From assembly GCF_036924525.1 (NCBI RefSeq), contig NZ_JAZHRU010000001.1, positions 1,269,001-1,333,000 on the forward strand: a stretch of DNA of 64,000 nucleotides. The letters run 5' to 3'. Made by a program: the position numbers and the translations under genes. Each line of letters opens with the position of its first letter. Positions within the stretch are counted from its first letter, which is position 1. This stretch comes from Bradyrhizobium sp. AZCC 1719 (lineage in GTDB: Bacteria > Pseudomonadota > Alphaproteobacteria > Rhizobiales > Xanthobacteraceae). Positions 55,127 through 63,846 of this stretch are shown piece after piece. The notes under the pieces are model-generated. The model was not told where the DNA came from. It did not search any database and saw nothing but the letters and a program-made list of their open reading frames with translations.

Positions 55127-56301
55127 CGCGCGCGGGGCCGGATCAGCCGGCCATGGCGCAATTGCTCGCAGGCATGCGCGATCCATCCGACCGTTCGCGC
55201 CATGGAAAACAGCACCAGTTCATGGCCCGGCGGCAGGCCGAGCGTGTGCACCAGCACCGCAAGGGCATAGTCGATATTGACGAACTCGCCGGTCGCTTCG
55301 GCGATCCGCTCGGGGATTTCATGGGTAAACTTACGGTCCGCGCCCGAGCGTGCCAGCACCTCCAAAAGCGCCCACGCACGGGGGTCACCATGCTTATAGA
55401 CCCCATGACCAAAGCCCGCGAAGCGTTCGCCGAGCGCGACGCGCTCGCGGATGACGGGGGCGACCTCGCCATTGGCAAGCGTCTTCAAAAGCTGCGCCGC
55501 CAGCACGCCGGCGCCGCCGTGCTTCGGGCCCTTCAGCGCGACGAGACCGGCGATCATGGCATCGTAGAGATTTAGCCCGGTCGAGGCCGCGCAGCGCACG
55601 GTGAACGTCGAGGCATTCAGCTCATGATCGGCCAGCAGCACCAGCGCGCGGCGGATCAGATCGGCCGCGTGCTTGTGCTCCGGCGCCCAGACGCGTGCGA
55701 TCTGCAAGTGAAGCGGCTTTGCCGAGGATTTGGCGTTCAGCATGGTCGCGACCACGAGGCGCATGATGCGGCCACCCAGCATCGCGCGCTCTTCGTCGGC
55801 GCGGGTGAAGGCCTTCGGGTCAGCCCTGGCGGCGAGCGCCAGCACGGCGATGGCGCGATCGATCGCATTAGCCCCACGTGCGGCCTCGGCCACGGCGCGC
55901 ATTTCGTCCGACACAACAGGACAATTGTTCTGATCGAAGGGATCGACGCCTGTGACATCCCACAACAGCGTCGCGGCATGTTCGAGCGTGTCGCGCTCGG
56001 CGAGATCGATGCAGTTGACGCCGCGATAAATCGCGCCGTCCTCGGTGATGGTTCCGACGGCCGAATCCATCACCGGCAGATCGGCGTCGAAGCTGCGCAG
56101 GCCGCGCGGCTCCGGCGACGGTGCGCGCCGCTCTTTCAGTGTGCGGACGTCCTCGGCCCGGTAGCGGTGGCTGCGAGAATCCTCCGACGGTTCCGACCGG
56201 ATCAGGCCACGGCTGACATAGGCGTAGAGGGTCGCCTGGGAGATCGCGAGTTCGGCGGAGGCCTCGCGGGCCGAGAGGTAAAGCCCGGCGGGTTTTTTCA
56301 T
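55084..56301 (-). CDS. Citrate synthase-like protein with N-terminal MerR-like HTH
   Basis: A 405-aa protein. Residues 5-55 (LYLSAREASAELAISQATLY, AYVSRGLIRSEPSEDSRSHR, YRAEDVRTLKERR) form a MerR/excisionase-type winged helix. From about 75 it is a citrate synthase: HELNASTFTVRCAAS and GFGHGVYKHGDPRAW carry the catalytic His residues and NIDYALAVL the catalytic Asp. So an enzyme and a DNA-binding module are joined. It may sense metabolites and bind the palindromes at 56303-56329. It overlaps DedA by 43 bases at its 3' end. Whether it makes citrate or methylcitrate is not decided. Confidence 0.85.
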   Translation of the reverse strand: MKKPAGLYLSAREASAELAISQATLYAYVSRGLIRSEPSEDSRSHRYRAEDVRTLKERRAPSPEPRGLRSFDADLPVMDSAVGTITEDGAIYRGVNCIDLAERDTLEHAATLLWDVTGVDPFDQNNCPVVSDEMRAVAEAARGANAIDRAIAVLALAARADPKAFTRADEERAMLGGRIMRLVVATMLNAKSSAKPLHLQIARVWAPEHKHAADLIRRALVLLADHELNASTFTVRCAASTGLNLYDAMIAGLVALKGPKHGGAGVLAAQLLKTLANGEVAPVIRERVALGERFAGFGHGVYKHGDPRAWALLEVLARSGADRKFTHEIPERIAEATGEFVNIDYALAVLVHTLGLPPGHELVLFSMARTVGWIAHACEQLRHGRLIRPRARYVGPAPGRSPVRA

Positions 56302-56302
56302 A

Positions 56303-56329
56303 TTGATTTACATAATCAAGATTGATCAA
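56303..56329. promoter_or_regulatory. Palindromic operator between two citrate synthase genes
   Basis: TTGATT-TACAT-AATCAA at 56303-56319, then TTGATCAA at 56322-56329: two inverted repeats sharing TTGAT half-sites in a 73-base gap. It resembles a MerR-like site. Spacing of 7 between TTGAT and ATCAA rules out the FixK/Fnr box (4). The HTH fused to the adjacent enzyme is the natural candidate ligand-dependent regulator; unproved. Confidence 0.55.
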
Positions 56330-56374
56330 GTTGTCGAGAGGCCCGACCTTTGCAGCAGGCAAAGGAGAGCCCTC

Positions 56375-57466
56375 ATGAACATGCAGATTTCCAAGACCCC
56401 GATCGGCCTCGACGGTATTCCGGCCGCCGAAACCGTCCTCAGCCATGTCGACGGCGAGCGCGGCGAACTGATCATCGCCGGCGAACGGGTCGGCGACCTC
56501 GCGGGCAAGTCGAGTTTCGAAGGCGTGACCGCGCGGCTGTGGAACGCCGCAATGGGAACCTCGCTCAACGAAGCCAATGTGCGCTCAAGGCTCGGCGCTG
56601 CGCGGGAACGCGCATTCGCACGGCTACCCGAATTGCTGCCGGCAACGCGTGGCATGTCGATTGTCGACGGCTTTCGCGCAGCCGTTGCCGGCCTGCGCGG
56701 CGAGAACGGACTTGAGCACGAGGCGACCATCGTCGGCGCATTGCCTGTGATCGCGGGCGCGCTGCTGCAGCGGGCCAAAGGCGAGGACCCGATCGCGCCC
56801 GACCCGACCGTTGGCCATGCCGCCGACACGCTGTCGATGCTGCGCGGCCGCAAAGCCGAACCGCGCGAGATCACCGCGCTGGACACCTACTTCGTCACCG
56901 TCTGCGACCACGGCATGAACGCGTCGACCTTCGCGACGCGCGTCGTAGCCTCGACCCAAGCGGATTTGTTCGCAGCCGTCACGGCCGGTTACTGCGCCCT
57001 GACCGGGCCGCTGCATGGCGGCGCGCCTGAGCCGGTGCTGGAGATGCTGGATGCGATCGGCTCGACCGAGCGCATCAAGCCGTGGGTCGACAGCGCACTG
57101 GCCCGCGGCGAGCGGCTGATGGGATTCGGCCACCGCGTCTATCGCGTCCGCGACCCACGCGCAGATGTGCTCAAGCGCGCGATCGAGCGGCTCGCAGGAA
57201 GCGGCACCGATCTGCCGTTCGCGGGCGAGGTCGAGGCCTACATCCGCGACGCATTGCGACGGAAAAATCCCGACCGCCCGCTCGACACCAATGTGGAGTT
57301 CTTCACCGCAATCCTGCTCGACGCGCTGAAGATTCCGCGGCAGGCGTTTACGCCGATCTTTGCGGTGGCGCGCGCCGCAGGCTGGACCGCGCATGCCCGC
57401 GAGCAGCAGCGTGGCGGCCGGCTGATCCGGCCGAGTTCGGCGTATGTCGGACCAATGCCAGGGTGA
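56375..57466 (+). CDS. Citrate synthase-like protein (second copy)
   Basis: A 363-aa protein from ATG at 56375 after AAGGAGAG. DHGMNASTFATRVVAST and MGFGHRVYRVRDPRAD carry the two His regions, but the usual NVDF-type Asp position reads NVEFF: Glu308 replaces the catalytic Asp. The end has HAREQQRGGRLIRPSSAYVG, as normal. It is divergent from the HTH-fused copy and may act with it as a pair or hetero-oligomer. A low-activity or altered-substrate synthase is possible. Confidence 0.85.
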   Translation: MNMQISKTPIGLDGIPAAETVLSHVDGERGELIIAGERVGDLAGKSSFEGVTARLWNAAMGTSLNEANVRSRLGAARERAFARLPELLPATRGMSIVDGFRAAVAGLRGENGLEHEATIVGALPVIAGALLQRAKGEDPIAPDPTVGHAADTLSMLRGRKAEPREITALDTYFVTVCDHGMNASTFATRVVASTQADLFAAVTAGYCALTGPLHGGAPEPVLEMLDAIGSTERIKPWVDSALARGERLMGFGHRVYRVRDPRADVLKRAIERLAGSGTDLPFAGEVEAYIRDALRRKNPDRPLDTNVEFFTAILLDALKIPRQAFTPIFAVARAAGWTAHAREQQRGGRLIRPSSAYVGPMPG

Positions 57467-57514
57467 ACGGGCCAAGACCGCGTATTAGGCAACAGCGGAG
57501 CCCACATCTCCGCC

Positions 57515-57635
57515 GTCGTCCCTGCGGACGAGCGACCCATAACCACAAATGCGTATTGTCTCGCGAAAGCCGTCGACCAGTGGAATGAAATCGAGACGCC
57601 GCGGCGTATGGGTCCCTGCGGTCCGCAGGGACGAC
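57515..57635. repeat. Repeat, family B
   Basis: Left arm GTCGTCCCTGCGGACGAGCG runs into GACCCATAACCAC; right arm GACGCCGCGGCGTATGGGTC ends CCGCAGGGACGAC. 121 bases. It lies between convergent citrate synthase and J-domain genes, ending 6 bases before the latter's stop codon. Confidence 0.85.
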
Positions 57636-57640
57636 GAAAA

Positions 57641-58288
57641 CTACGCCCGCACCACCGTCTTCAGATAATTATACGCCTTGATGATCTCGATCAGGCGGTC
57701 CTCGGTAGAGCGGTCGCCGCCATTGGCGTCGGGATGGTGCTGCTTGACCAGCGCCTTGTACTTGGCCTTGACGTCATCGAGCGTTGCTTCGGCGGAAAGC
57801 CCCATCACCTGCAGCGCCTTGCGCTCGGCGTTCATCACCTTGCGCGTTTCGGTCTTGGCCTGCGCGCCCGGCCCCGGCCGCCAGCGGCCGCGACCGTTGA
57901 GCTCGGAGAACATGCTGAACGGATCGGCGGCGCCGTCAAAGTCCTCGGCGCTGGGCTGCTTGCCCTTCTTGCCGGCGGTATTGGCGCCCATCTTCCAGGT
58001 CGGGCGATGGCCGGTCAGCGCATCCTTCTGATAGCGCGCGACGGCATCGGCGTTCATGCCCTGGAAGAAATTGTAGGATTGGTTGTATTCGCGCACATGG
58101 TTGAGACAGAAGTGCCAGTACTCGCGGGAATTCTCCCGGCCCTTGGGCGCGCGGTGCGGGCCCTTGTTCTGGCAGCCCGCCCACTCGCACATGGCGGCTT
58201 CCTCGCGCGCCTGCGCCTGCTGCTTCGCGCTCAGCTTGTTGGGCTTGATGCGAATGGAATCGAAGAACTTGGATGAATCAATCGGCAT
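57641..58288 (-). CDS. J-domain protein
   Basis: A 215-aa protein whose C-terminal J domain (about 155-215: ALQVMGLSAEATLDDVKAKY, KALVKQHHPDANGGDRSTED) has the HPD motif. The N-terminal part (CEWAGCQNKGPHRAPKGREN, SREYWHFCLNHVREYNQSYN) holds two Cys pairs, maybe a metal site, and is specific to alphaproteobacteria. It would recruit DnaK for a client. Divergent from bolA; this pair is conserved near cobS/cobT in Rhizobiales. Confidence 0.9.
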   Translation of the reverse strand: MPIDSSKFFDSIRIKPNKLSAKQQAQAREEAAMCEWAGCQNKGPHRAPKGRENSREYWHFCLNHVREYNQSYNFFQGMNADAVARYQKDALTGHRPTWKMGANTAGKKGKQPSAEDFDGAADPFSMFSELNGRGRWRPGPGAQAKTETRKVMNAERKALQVMGLSAEATLDDVKAKYKALVKQHHPDANGGDRSTEDRLIEIIKAYNYLKTVVRA

Positions 58289-58397
58289 GGCTGACTATGA
58301 CTACGCAATGCGAAAGGCTTCAAGTCTTGACATTGCGAATACCTCCGTTCGGATGTGCCATTGACGGGAAGCGGACACAGAATTATCTGCCACCATC

Positions 58398-58673
58398 ATG
58401 AGCACCAGGGACATTATCATAAACAAGTTGCGTGAAGCTTTCTTGCCGGAAAGCCTCGACGTCGCGGACGAATCTCATCTGCATGAGGGCCATGCGGGCC
58501 ACCGGCCAGGCGGTGAGACGCATTTCAGGGTTTATATCGTATCTGAAGCCTTCGAAGGGAAGAGCCGGGTTGAACGCCACCGCATGGTAAATGCGACGCT
58601 TGCGGCGGAACTTGAGGGCGCCGTCCATGCACTTGCCATCAGGGCGCAGGCGCCCCGGGAAGGTCAGGGCTGA
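58398..58673 (+). CDS. BolA-family protein
   Basis: A 91-aa protein. MSTRDIIINKLREAFLPESL, HRPGGETHFRVYIVSEAFEG, SRVERHRMVNATLAAELEGA. These contain the BolA class II KH-like fold with the conserved His (ETHFRV) and RxR-MV motif. It pairs with monothiol glutaredoxins for Fe-S sensing or acts on stress and morphology. ATG at 58398 is preceded by a weak site. It is divergent from the J-domain gene by 109 bases. Confidence 0.9.
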   Translation: MSTRDIIINKLREAFLPESLDVADESHLHEGHAGHRPGGETHFRVYIVSEAFEGKSRVERHRMVNATLAAELEGAVHALAIRAQAPREGQG

Positions 58674-58860
58674 AGAATCCGATCAACCCGATCTTGAAGT
58701 GCGCCGACAGACAGGCCGAAGACCTGTGGCTTTTGCTCAAGATCGCGCAGACGGCACAACCGTTTTGATTTATCTGTTGACTGCTGGGCGATGGACGCAG
58801 TTCCATCCGAACCGGGGCCGGAGCGGCCCCAATGCCATCGCCGCTCGATAGGGTCGTCCG

Positions 58861-59298
58861 ATGCAGCATTGGGTACGCTTCAGATGGGCCGTGGCCGTGA
58901 TCGTCCTGGTTGCGTCAACCAAGGCACAAGCGCTGGACATGCCGAGCCCGTTTGTCCAGGAGGTGCTCATCAAGAGCATTCTGGTGACGCTCAACGACGC
59001 GGTGGCATCGGACAATTTCACGGTCCTGCACGCCAAGATTTCAAAGCCGTTCCGCGACCAGTTTCCGCCCGACAAGCTACGGACTGTCTTCAAGGACCTG
59101 GTCGAGAAGCACGCCGTGTTCGACGCGATCGTCGCCAGCCCGGTCATTCCGGAAGAGGACGCCAAGATCGATGACAAGGGTGTGCTGCGCCTGAAGGGCC
59201 GCTTCGACACCACGCCGAAAAAGGTGAAGTATCAGCTCGGCTTCATTCCCTCCGACGGCCAGTGGAAACTCTCTGGCGTTACGATCGATATTGAATAG
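58861..59298 (+). CDS. Secreted hypothetical protein, NTF2-like
   Basis: A 145-aa protein. Signal peptide AVAVIVLVASTKAQALD, then VQEVLIKSILVTLNDAVASD, NFTVLHAKISKPFRDQFPPD, KGRFDTTPKKVKYQLGFIPS and the end DGQWKLSGVTIDIE. Alternating helices and strands look like a DUF4864/NTF2-type exported protein, but the family is not certain. ATG at 58861. It is 187 bases after bolA; the gap holds no gene. Confidence 0.72.
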   Translation: MQHWVRFRWAVAVIVLVASTKAQALDMPSPFVQEVLIKSILVTLNDAVASDNFTVLHAKISKPFRDQFPPDKLRTVFKDLVEKHAVFDAIVASPVIPEEDAKIDDKGVLRLKGRFDTTPKKVKYQLGFIPSDGQWKLSGVTIDIE

Positions 59299-59336
59299 CT
59301 CAAGATCCCGTCAGCGGCCCATGCGCGGAGAGGCGC

Positions 59337-60689
59337 TCAGAACGCCGTCCCCGCCCGCTTAGGCTTCGGATACTCCGCGTCGGTTTCGCGCGGCAGCGGC
59401 GTGATCTTCAGCGCGGTGATACGGTTGCGCTCGCGGCGCAGCACGCGGAAGCGGCAACCGTGGAAGGTAAAATTCTGGCCGCGTTCGGGAATCGAGCGCG
59501 CCTCGTGAATCACGAGGCCGGCGACCGTCGTCGCCTCCTCGTCGGGCAGATGCCAGTTCATGGCGCGGTTGAGATCGCGGATCGGCACCGAGCCATCCAC
59601 CACGACGGAGCCGTCGGCCTGGACTCGGACGCCGGCGACCACGACGTCATGCTCGTCGGAAATATCGCCGACGATCTCTTCCAGGACGTCTTCCAGCGTC
59701 ACCATGCCTTCGACCTCGCCATATTCGTCGACGACGAGCGCAAAATGGGTCTTGCGGCGGCGGAACGCCTTCAACTGTTCGGACAGGGGCCGCATCTCCG
59801 GCACGAACCAGGGCGGCAGCATGATCGCTGAAACGTCGATGCGAGAAGTGTCGCCTTCGGACGCACGGATCGCGCGCAGCAGGTCCTTGGCGTGCAGCAC
59901 GCCGATAATGTTCTCCGGCTTGTCGCGCCACAGGGGAATGCGGGTGTACTCGGTCGCCAGCACCTCGCGCACCAGTTCGTCCGGCGGCAGGTCGGCATTG
60001 ATCATCACCATCGCGGTGCGATGCACCATGACATCAGATACGGCGAGATCGCCGAAGCGGAAGACATTGTGGATGTACTCGGCCTCGCCGCTTTCGATGC
60101 CGCCGTGCACGGCGGATTCCTCCACCAGCCCCTCGATCTCGGAATCGGTGAGGATTTCGTGCTGGGAAGATTCCTTGACGCCGAACATGCGCAGGATCCC
60201 GCGGGAGGCGGCGTTGAGCAGCCAGTTGAGCGGATAGAACACCAGATAGGACAAATAGAGCGGGTACGCGATCCATTGCGAGACCGGCGTCGGCTGGCGA
60301 ATCGCAAATGTCTTCGGCACCTGCTCGCCGATCACGATGTGCAGCGAGGAGAACACCAAAAAGCCCGCCAGAAACGAGACGAAGTGCAGCGTGCGTTCCG
60401 ACATTCCGAGCGGGACAAGCAGCGGCTCGAGCAGCGCCGAAACGGTGGGTTCGCCGACCCAGCCGAGACCGAGGGAGGCCATGGTGATGCCGAGTTGGCA
60501 GCAGGCGAGATAGGCCTCGATATTGCCCATCATGCCTTGCAGCAGGTGCGCGCCGAACCGGTCCTGCTCGACCATTGCCCTGATGCGAAACCCGCGGCTC
60601 TTGACCAGCGCAAACTCGGCGGCCACGTAAAACGCGTTGGCGGCGAGCAGCAAGATCGCGAGCAGCAGATTGAACGCGGTCGAACTCAT
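59337..60689 (-). CDS. Hemolysin-family (CNNM/CBS) membrane protein
   Basis: A 450-aa protein. The N-terminal DUF21 (CNNM) transmembrane part spans about 1-185 (SSTAFNLLLAILLLAANAFY, LVFYPLNWLLNAASRGILRM), then two CBS domains (FGDLAVSDVMVHRTAMVMIN and IDVSAIMLPPWFVPEMRPLS) and the C-terminal CorC_HlyC domain (EVEGMVTLEDVLEEIVGDIS). These proteins transport or sense divalent cations such as Mg2+. ATG at 60689 after GAGGAATAT. Conserved upstream of aroB in Rhizobiales. Confidence 0.9.
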   Translation of the reverse strand: MSSTAFNLLLAILLLAANAFYVAAEFALVKSRGFRIRAMVEQDRFGAHLLQGMMGNIEAYLACCQLGITMASLGLGWVGEPTVSALLEPLLVPLGMSERTLHFVSFLAGFLVFSSLHIVIGEQVPKTFAIRQPTPVSQWIAYPLYLSYLVFYPLNWLLNAASRGILRMFGVKESSQHEILTDSEIEGLVEESAVHGGIESGEAEYIHNVFRFGDLAVSDVMVHRTAMVMINADLPPDELVREVLATEYTRIPLWRDKPENIIGVLHAKDLLRAIRASEGDTSRIDVSAIMLPPWFVPEMRPLSEQLKAFRRRKTHFALVVDEYGEVEGMVTLEDVLEEIVGDISDEHDVVVAGVRVQADGSVVVDGSVPIRDLNRAMNWHLPDEEATTVAGLVIHEARSIPERGQNFTFHGCRFRVLRRERNRITALKITPLPRETDAEYPKPKRAGTAF

Positions 60690-60750
60690 ATATTCCTCGT
60701 GACGGCCCCGGCCCCGCGCGACGCTTGCGTCAAGCCGCCCGATAATCCCG

Positions 60751-61893
60751 TCATCCCGACAACTTCTGTTGCAGGAAATCGCGAACCAGCGCCGGCTCGA
60801 CGTCGTTTGCAACCACCGCGCGGCCGATCGCCTGCAGCAGGATGAAGGTCAGCTTGCCGCGCTTGACCTTCTTGTCCTGCGCCATCAGCGCCATCAGGGC
60901 GTCGGCATCGGCCAGCCCTTCCTGGGCAAAGCCTGCGATGTCCTGCAAATGGGTCGGCAGGCCAACGGAAGCAAGATGGCGCTCGACCCGGGTGGCGTCG
61001 GTCTCGGAGATCATGCCGAGTTTTGCTGAAAACTCCGCCGCCAGCACCATGCCGACGGAAACGCCCTCGCCGTGGAACAGGCGGTCGGAAAAGCCGGTCG
61101 CGGCCTCCAGCGCATGGCCGAAGGTGTGGCCGAGATTAAGCAGCGCGCGCTCGCCATTTTCTCGCTCGTCGCGGGAGACGATCGCGGCCTTGGCGCGGCA
61201 GGAGGTTGCAATCGCGTGCTCGCGCGCCGCACCACCGGAGAAGATGTCGGCATGGTTTGCTTCGAGCCAGGTGAAAAAGGCTTCATCGCCGAGCACGCCA
61301 TATTTGGCGACCTCGGCATAGCCGGAGCGGAACTGGCGCGGCGACAGCGTGTCGAGCACCGACGTATCGGCGATCACCAGCACCGGCTGATGAAACGCGC
61401 CTAGCAAATTCTTGCCCTGCGGCGAATTGATGCCGGTCTTGCCACCGACCGAGGAATCGACCTGTGCCAAAAGCGAGGTCGGCACCTGCACGAAATCGAC
61501 ACCGCGGCGCAGGATCGCCGCCGCAAAACCGGCGAGATCGCCGACCACGCCGCCGCCGAGCGCGATCACCAGATCGTTGCGCTCGATCTTCGCCGCGATC
61601 AGCGCTTCGGAGACCTTTTCGAGACCGGCATAGGTCTTTGATACCTCGCCTTCCTCGACGATCACGCGTGACGTCGGGATGCCGGCTTCGGCAAGCGAGC
61701 GCTCGGTTTGCTCCAACCAGTGCTTTGCGACGGTGCGGTCGGTGACGATGGCGGTGCGCACGCCGGGGCGCAGCGCAGCGACGCGCGCGCCGAGCGTATC
61801 CAGCACGCCGCGGCCGATCACGATGTCATAGGCGCGGTCGCCGAGGGCGACGTCGACCGTGATATCGGCGGAATGTTTCAGCGGCGCAGTCAT
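60751..61893 (-). CDS. aroB: 3-Dehydroquinate synthase
   Basis: A 380-aa enzyme of the shikimate pathway that turns DAHP into 3-dehydroquinate using NAD and a divalent metal. NAD site GGGVVGDLAGFAAAILRRGV, then FVQVPTSLLAQVDSSVGGKT, the metal ligands Glu in SGYAEVAKYG and His in GHTFGHALE. ATG at 61893; the ORF runs to 61944, but this is the family start. It follows aroK with a 10-base gap and precedes the CBS-domain membrane gene. Confidence 0.95.
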   Translation of the reverse strand: MTAPLKHSADITVDVALGDRAYDIVIGRGVLDTLGARVAALRPGVRTAIVTDRTVAKHWLEQTERSLAEAGIPTSRVIVEEGEVSKTYAGLEKVSEALIAAKIERNDLVIALGGGVVGDLAGFAAAILRRGVDFVQVPTSLLAQVDSSVGGKTGINSPQGKNLLGAFHQPVLVIADTSVLDTLSPRQFRSGYAEVAKYGVLGDEAFFTWLEANHADIFSGGAAREHAIATSCRAKAAIVSRDERENGERALLNLGHTFGHALEAATGFSDRLFHGEGVSVGMVLAAEFSAKLGMISETDATRVERHLASVGLPTHLQDIAGFAQEGLADADALMALMAQDKKVKRGKLTFILLQAIGRAVVANDVEPALVRDFLQQKLSG

Positions 61894-61903
61894 GGCGTGA
61901 CGT

Positions 61904-62521
61904 TCATCCCGTCGGTTGTTGGTGGGCGGCCGGGGCGCCGGCACACAGCCGGGCGCGCAGGGCCTCGATGCATTCGTCGACGATTCGATCGTGCGGCACG
62001 TCGCGAGACAGAATGGTCACGTCGGCGCTCCGGTAGACCGGCTCGCGCGCTTCGAGCAGACGGCTGACGGTGGCAGTCGGATCCTCGGTCTGCAGCAGCG
62101 GCCGGTCGGCGCGGCGCCTCACGCGCTTCATGATGATGTCGACATCCGCCTTGAGCCAGATCGAGACCGCCTTGTCGCGGATGCGGTTGCGGGTCTCCTC
62201 GCGCATGAAGGCGCCGCCGCCGGTGGCGATCACGGCCGGACCGCTATCGAGCAGCCGTGCAATCACCCGCGCCTCGCCGTCCCGGAAATGCGGCTCGCCA
62301 TGGGTTTCGAAAATATCCGGGATCGACATCCCGGCGGCCGCCTCGATCTCGATATCGGCGTCGAGAAATGGCAGCCTCAGCCGCGCCGCCAGGCGGCGGC
62401 CGATGGTCGACTTGCCGGCCCCCATCATGCCAACCAGCACAACCGAACGCCGTGCCAGGGCCGACGTAATGTCGGCCTCCTGGGGGGCGCTCGCCTGGGC
62501 CGGTGCGACGGTCTCGGACAT
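61904..62521 (-). CDS. aroK: Shikimate kinase
   Basis: About 205 aa. Phosphorylates the 3-hydroxyl of shikimate with ATP. Walker A GMMGAGKSTIGRRLAARL at about 31-48, the shikimate site DADIEIEAAAGMSIPDIF, GGGAFMREETRNRIRDKA and RPLLQTEDPTATVSRLLEAR, the lid with Arg. The start MSETVAPAQ at 62521 leaves an N-terminal tail of about 25 residues; the Shine-Dalgarno is weak, and 62566 is open. First gene of the aroK-aroB operon. Confidence 0.94.
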   Translation of the reverse strand: MSETVAPAQASAPQEADITSALARRSVVLVGMMGAGKSTIGRRLAARLRLPFLDADIEIEAAAGMSIPDIFETHGEPHFRDGEARVIARLLDSGPAVIATGGGAFMREETRNRIRDKAVSIWLKADVDIIMKRVRRRADRPLLQTEDPTATVSRLLEAREPVYRSADVTILSRDVPHDRIVDECIEALRARLCAGAPAAHQQPTG

Positions 62522-62666
62522 CAAAAAAACTCTGTGGTTTCGCGGATTTCCACCGCTCCGCGACACCTATACTACCCCGACTGACGCGGTTGCCAGAGAC
62601 TCTTGCCACGGGGAAGGGAACATGTTGGATGATTTCATTGGTTAATTTCGCCGCCCCGAGCCCTCT

Positions 62667-62813
62667 ATGCCCAGTTTGTTCCGCTTTCTGACGGTCGTCG
62701 GCATCATCGCCGGGGTGATCTATGGCGTGATTTTCGCGCTGGCGAATTTCGTCAATCCAACCCCCCGGGAAATAACGGTCACCATTCCCGCAGACAGGTT
62801 CCTCAAGAAATAG
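62667..62813 (+). CDS. 48-aa small membrane protein
   Basis: Starts MPSLFRFLTVVGIIAGVIYG from ATG at 62667, then VIFALANFVNPTPREITVTI and ends PADRFLKK, stop TAG at 62811-62813. One membrane segment (about residues 7-28) and a short periplasmic or cytoplasmic tail. Too short for a domain call; the position between aroK and xerD is conserved in relatives I know of, but family conservation was not tested here. Confidence 0.7.
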   Translation: MPSLFRFLTVVGIIAGVIYGVIFALANFVNPTPREITVTIPADRFLKK

Positions 62814-62883
62814 CCGCTATCGTCTGTTTTGTGGATGGAGAAACGAACTTGAGACACCTCCGTGACGGAGATGGCGGAGGACA

Positions 62884-63846
62884 ATGCGTTCCAGCAAGAC
62901 GGCCTCAGATGCGAAACTGATCAACCTGTTCCTCGACATGCTCGCGGCGGAACAGGGGGCGGGCGACAACACGCTCGACGCCTATCGGCGCGACCTCACT
63001 GATTTTTCCGAATTTCTTGGGCAAGCCGGCCAGAACTTTACCCGTGCCGGGACCGACGTGCTGCGCGACTACCTCGCCGATCTCGACACCCGCGGCTTCA
63101 AATCCTCCAGCGTGGCGCGGCGGCTGTCGGCGATGCGGCATCTGTTCCGCTTCCTGCTCAACGAGCGCATCCGCGCCGATGATCCGGCGGCGATCCTGTC
63201 CGGTCCGAAACGCGGCCGCGGGCTGCCGAAGGTGCTGTCGATATCGGATGTCGACCGGATGCTGACGCGGGCCAAGGAATTGACCGAGGCCGAGAACGCC
63301 TCGCCGCAGCAGCGTCTGCGCGCGATGCGGCTGTATTGCCTGCTCGAAGTGCTCTACGCCACCGGCTTGCGCGTCTCGGAACTGGTGGCATTGCCGCTGT
63401 CGGCCGCTCGGCGCGATGCCCGCATGATCATGGTGCGCGGCAAGGGCAACAAGGAACGGCTGGTGCCGCTCAACGAAGCCTCAAGGCAGGCGATGGCTGA
63501 TTATCTCGCCGCCATGGAAGCGCTCAAGCCCGAGAAGAAGAAAAACGCCGCCGCATCGAAGTGGCTGTTTCCCTCCTTCGGCGAGAGCGGCCATCTGACG
63601 CGGCAGCACTTTGCGCGCGACCTGAAGGAACTGGCGGCGGCGTCAGGCCTCGCGCCGCGGCTGGTCTCGCCGCACGTGCTGCGCCACGCCTTTGCCAGCC
63701 ATCTGCTGCATAACGGCGCGGACCTGCGCATCGTGCAGACCCTGCTCGGCCACACCGACATCTCGACCACGCAAATCTATACCCATGTGGTCGAGGAACG
63801 GCTGAAGAGCCTGGTGCGCGACCTGCATCCGCTGGCGGAGAAGTAG
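62884..63846 (+). CDS. xerD: Site-specific tyrosine recombinase XerD
   Basis: A 320-aa recombinase. N-terminal SAM-like domain ([20 protein letters not shown]); catalytic Arg163 ([15 protein letters not shown]), His264 and Arg267 ([15 protein letters not shown]), His290 ([16 protein letters not shown]) and Tyr299. With XerC it resolves chromosome dimers at dif. It is the housekeeping recombinase, not a phage one: length and position after aroK fit. ATG at 62884 follows AGATGGCGGAGGACA. Confidence 0.94.
   Translation: MRSSKTASDAKLINLFLDMLAAEQGAGDNTLDAYRRDLTDFSEFLGQAGQNFTRAGTDVLRDYLADLDTRGFKSSSVARRLSAMRHLFRFLLNERIRADDPAAILSGPKRGRGLPKVLSISDVDRMLTRAKELTEAENASPQQRLRAMRLYCLLEVLYATGLRVSELVALPLSAARRDARMIMVRGKGNKERLVPLNEASRQAMADYLAAMEALKPEKKKNAAASKWLFPSFGESGHLTRQHFARDLKELAAASGLAPRLVSPHVLRHAFASHLLHNGADLRIVQTLLGHTDISTTQIYTHVVEERLKSLVRDLHPLAEK

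Noticed and set aside
56303..56329. FixK/Fnr-type box
   Set aside because: TTGAT and ATCAA are 7 bases apart in the first palindrome and the second is TTGATCAA; the 4-base spacing of FixK boxes is absent.
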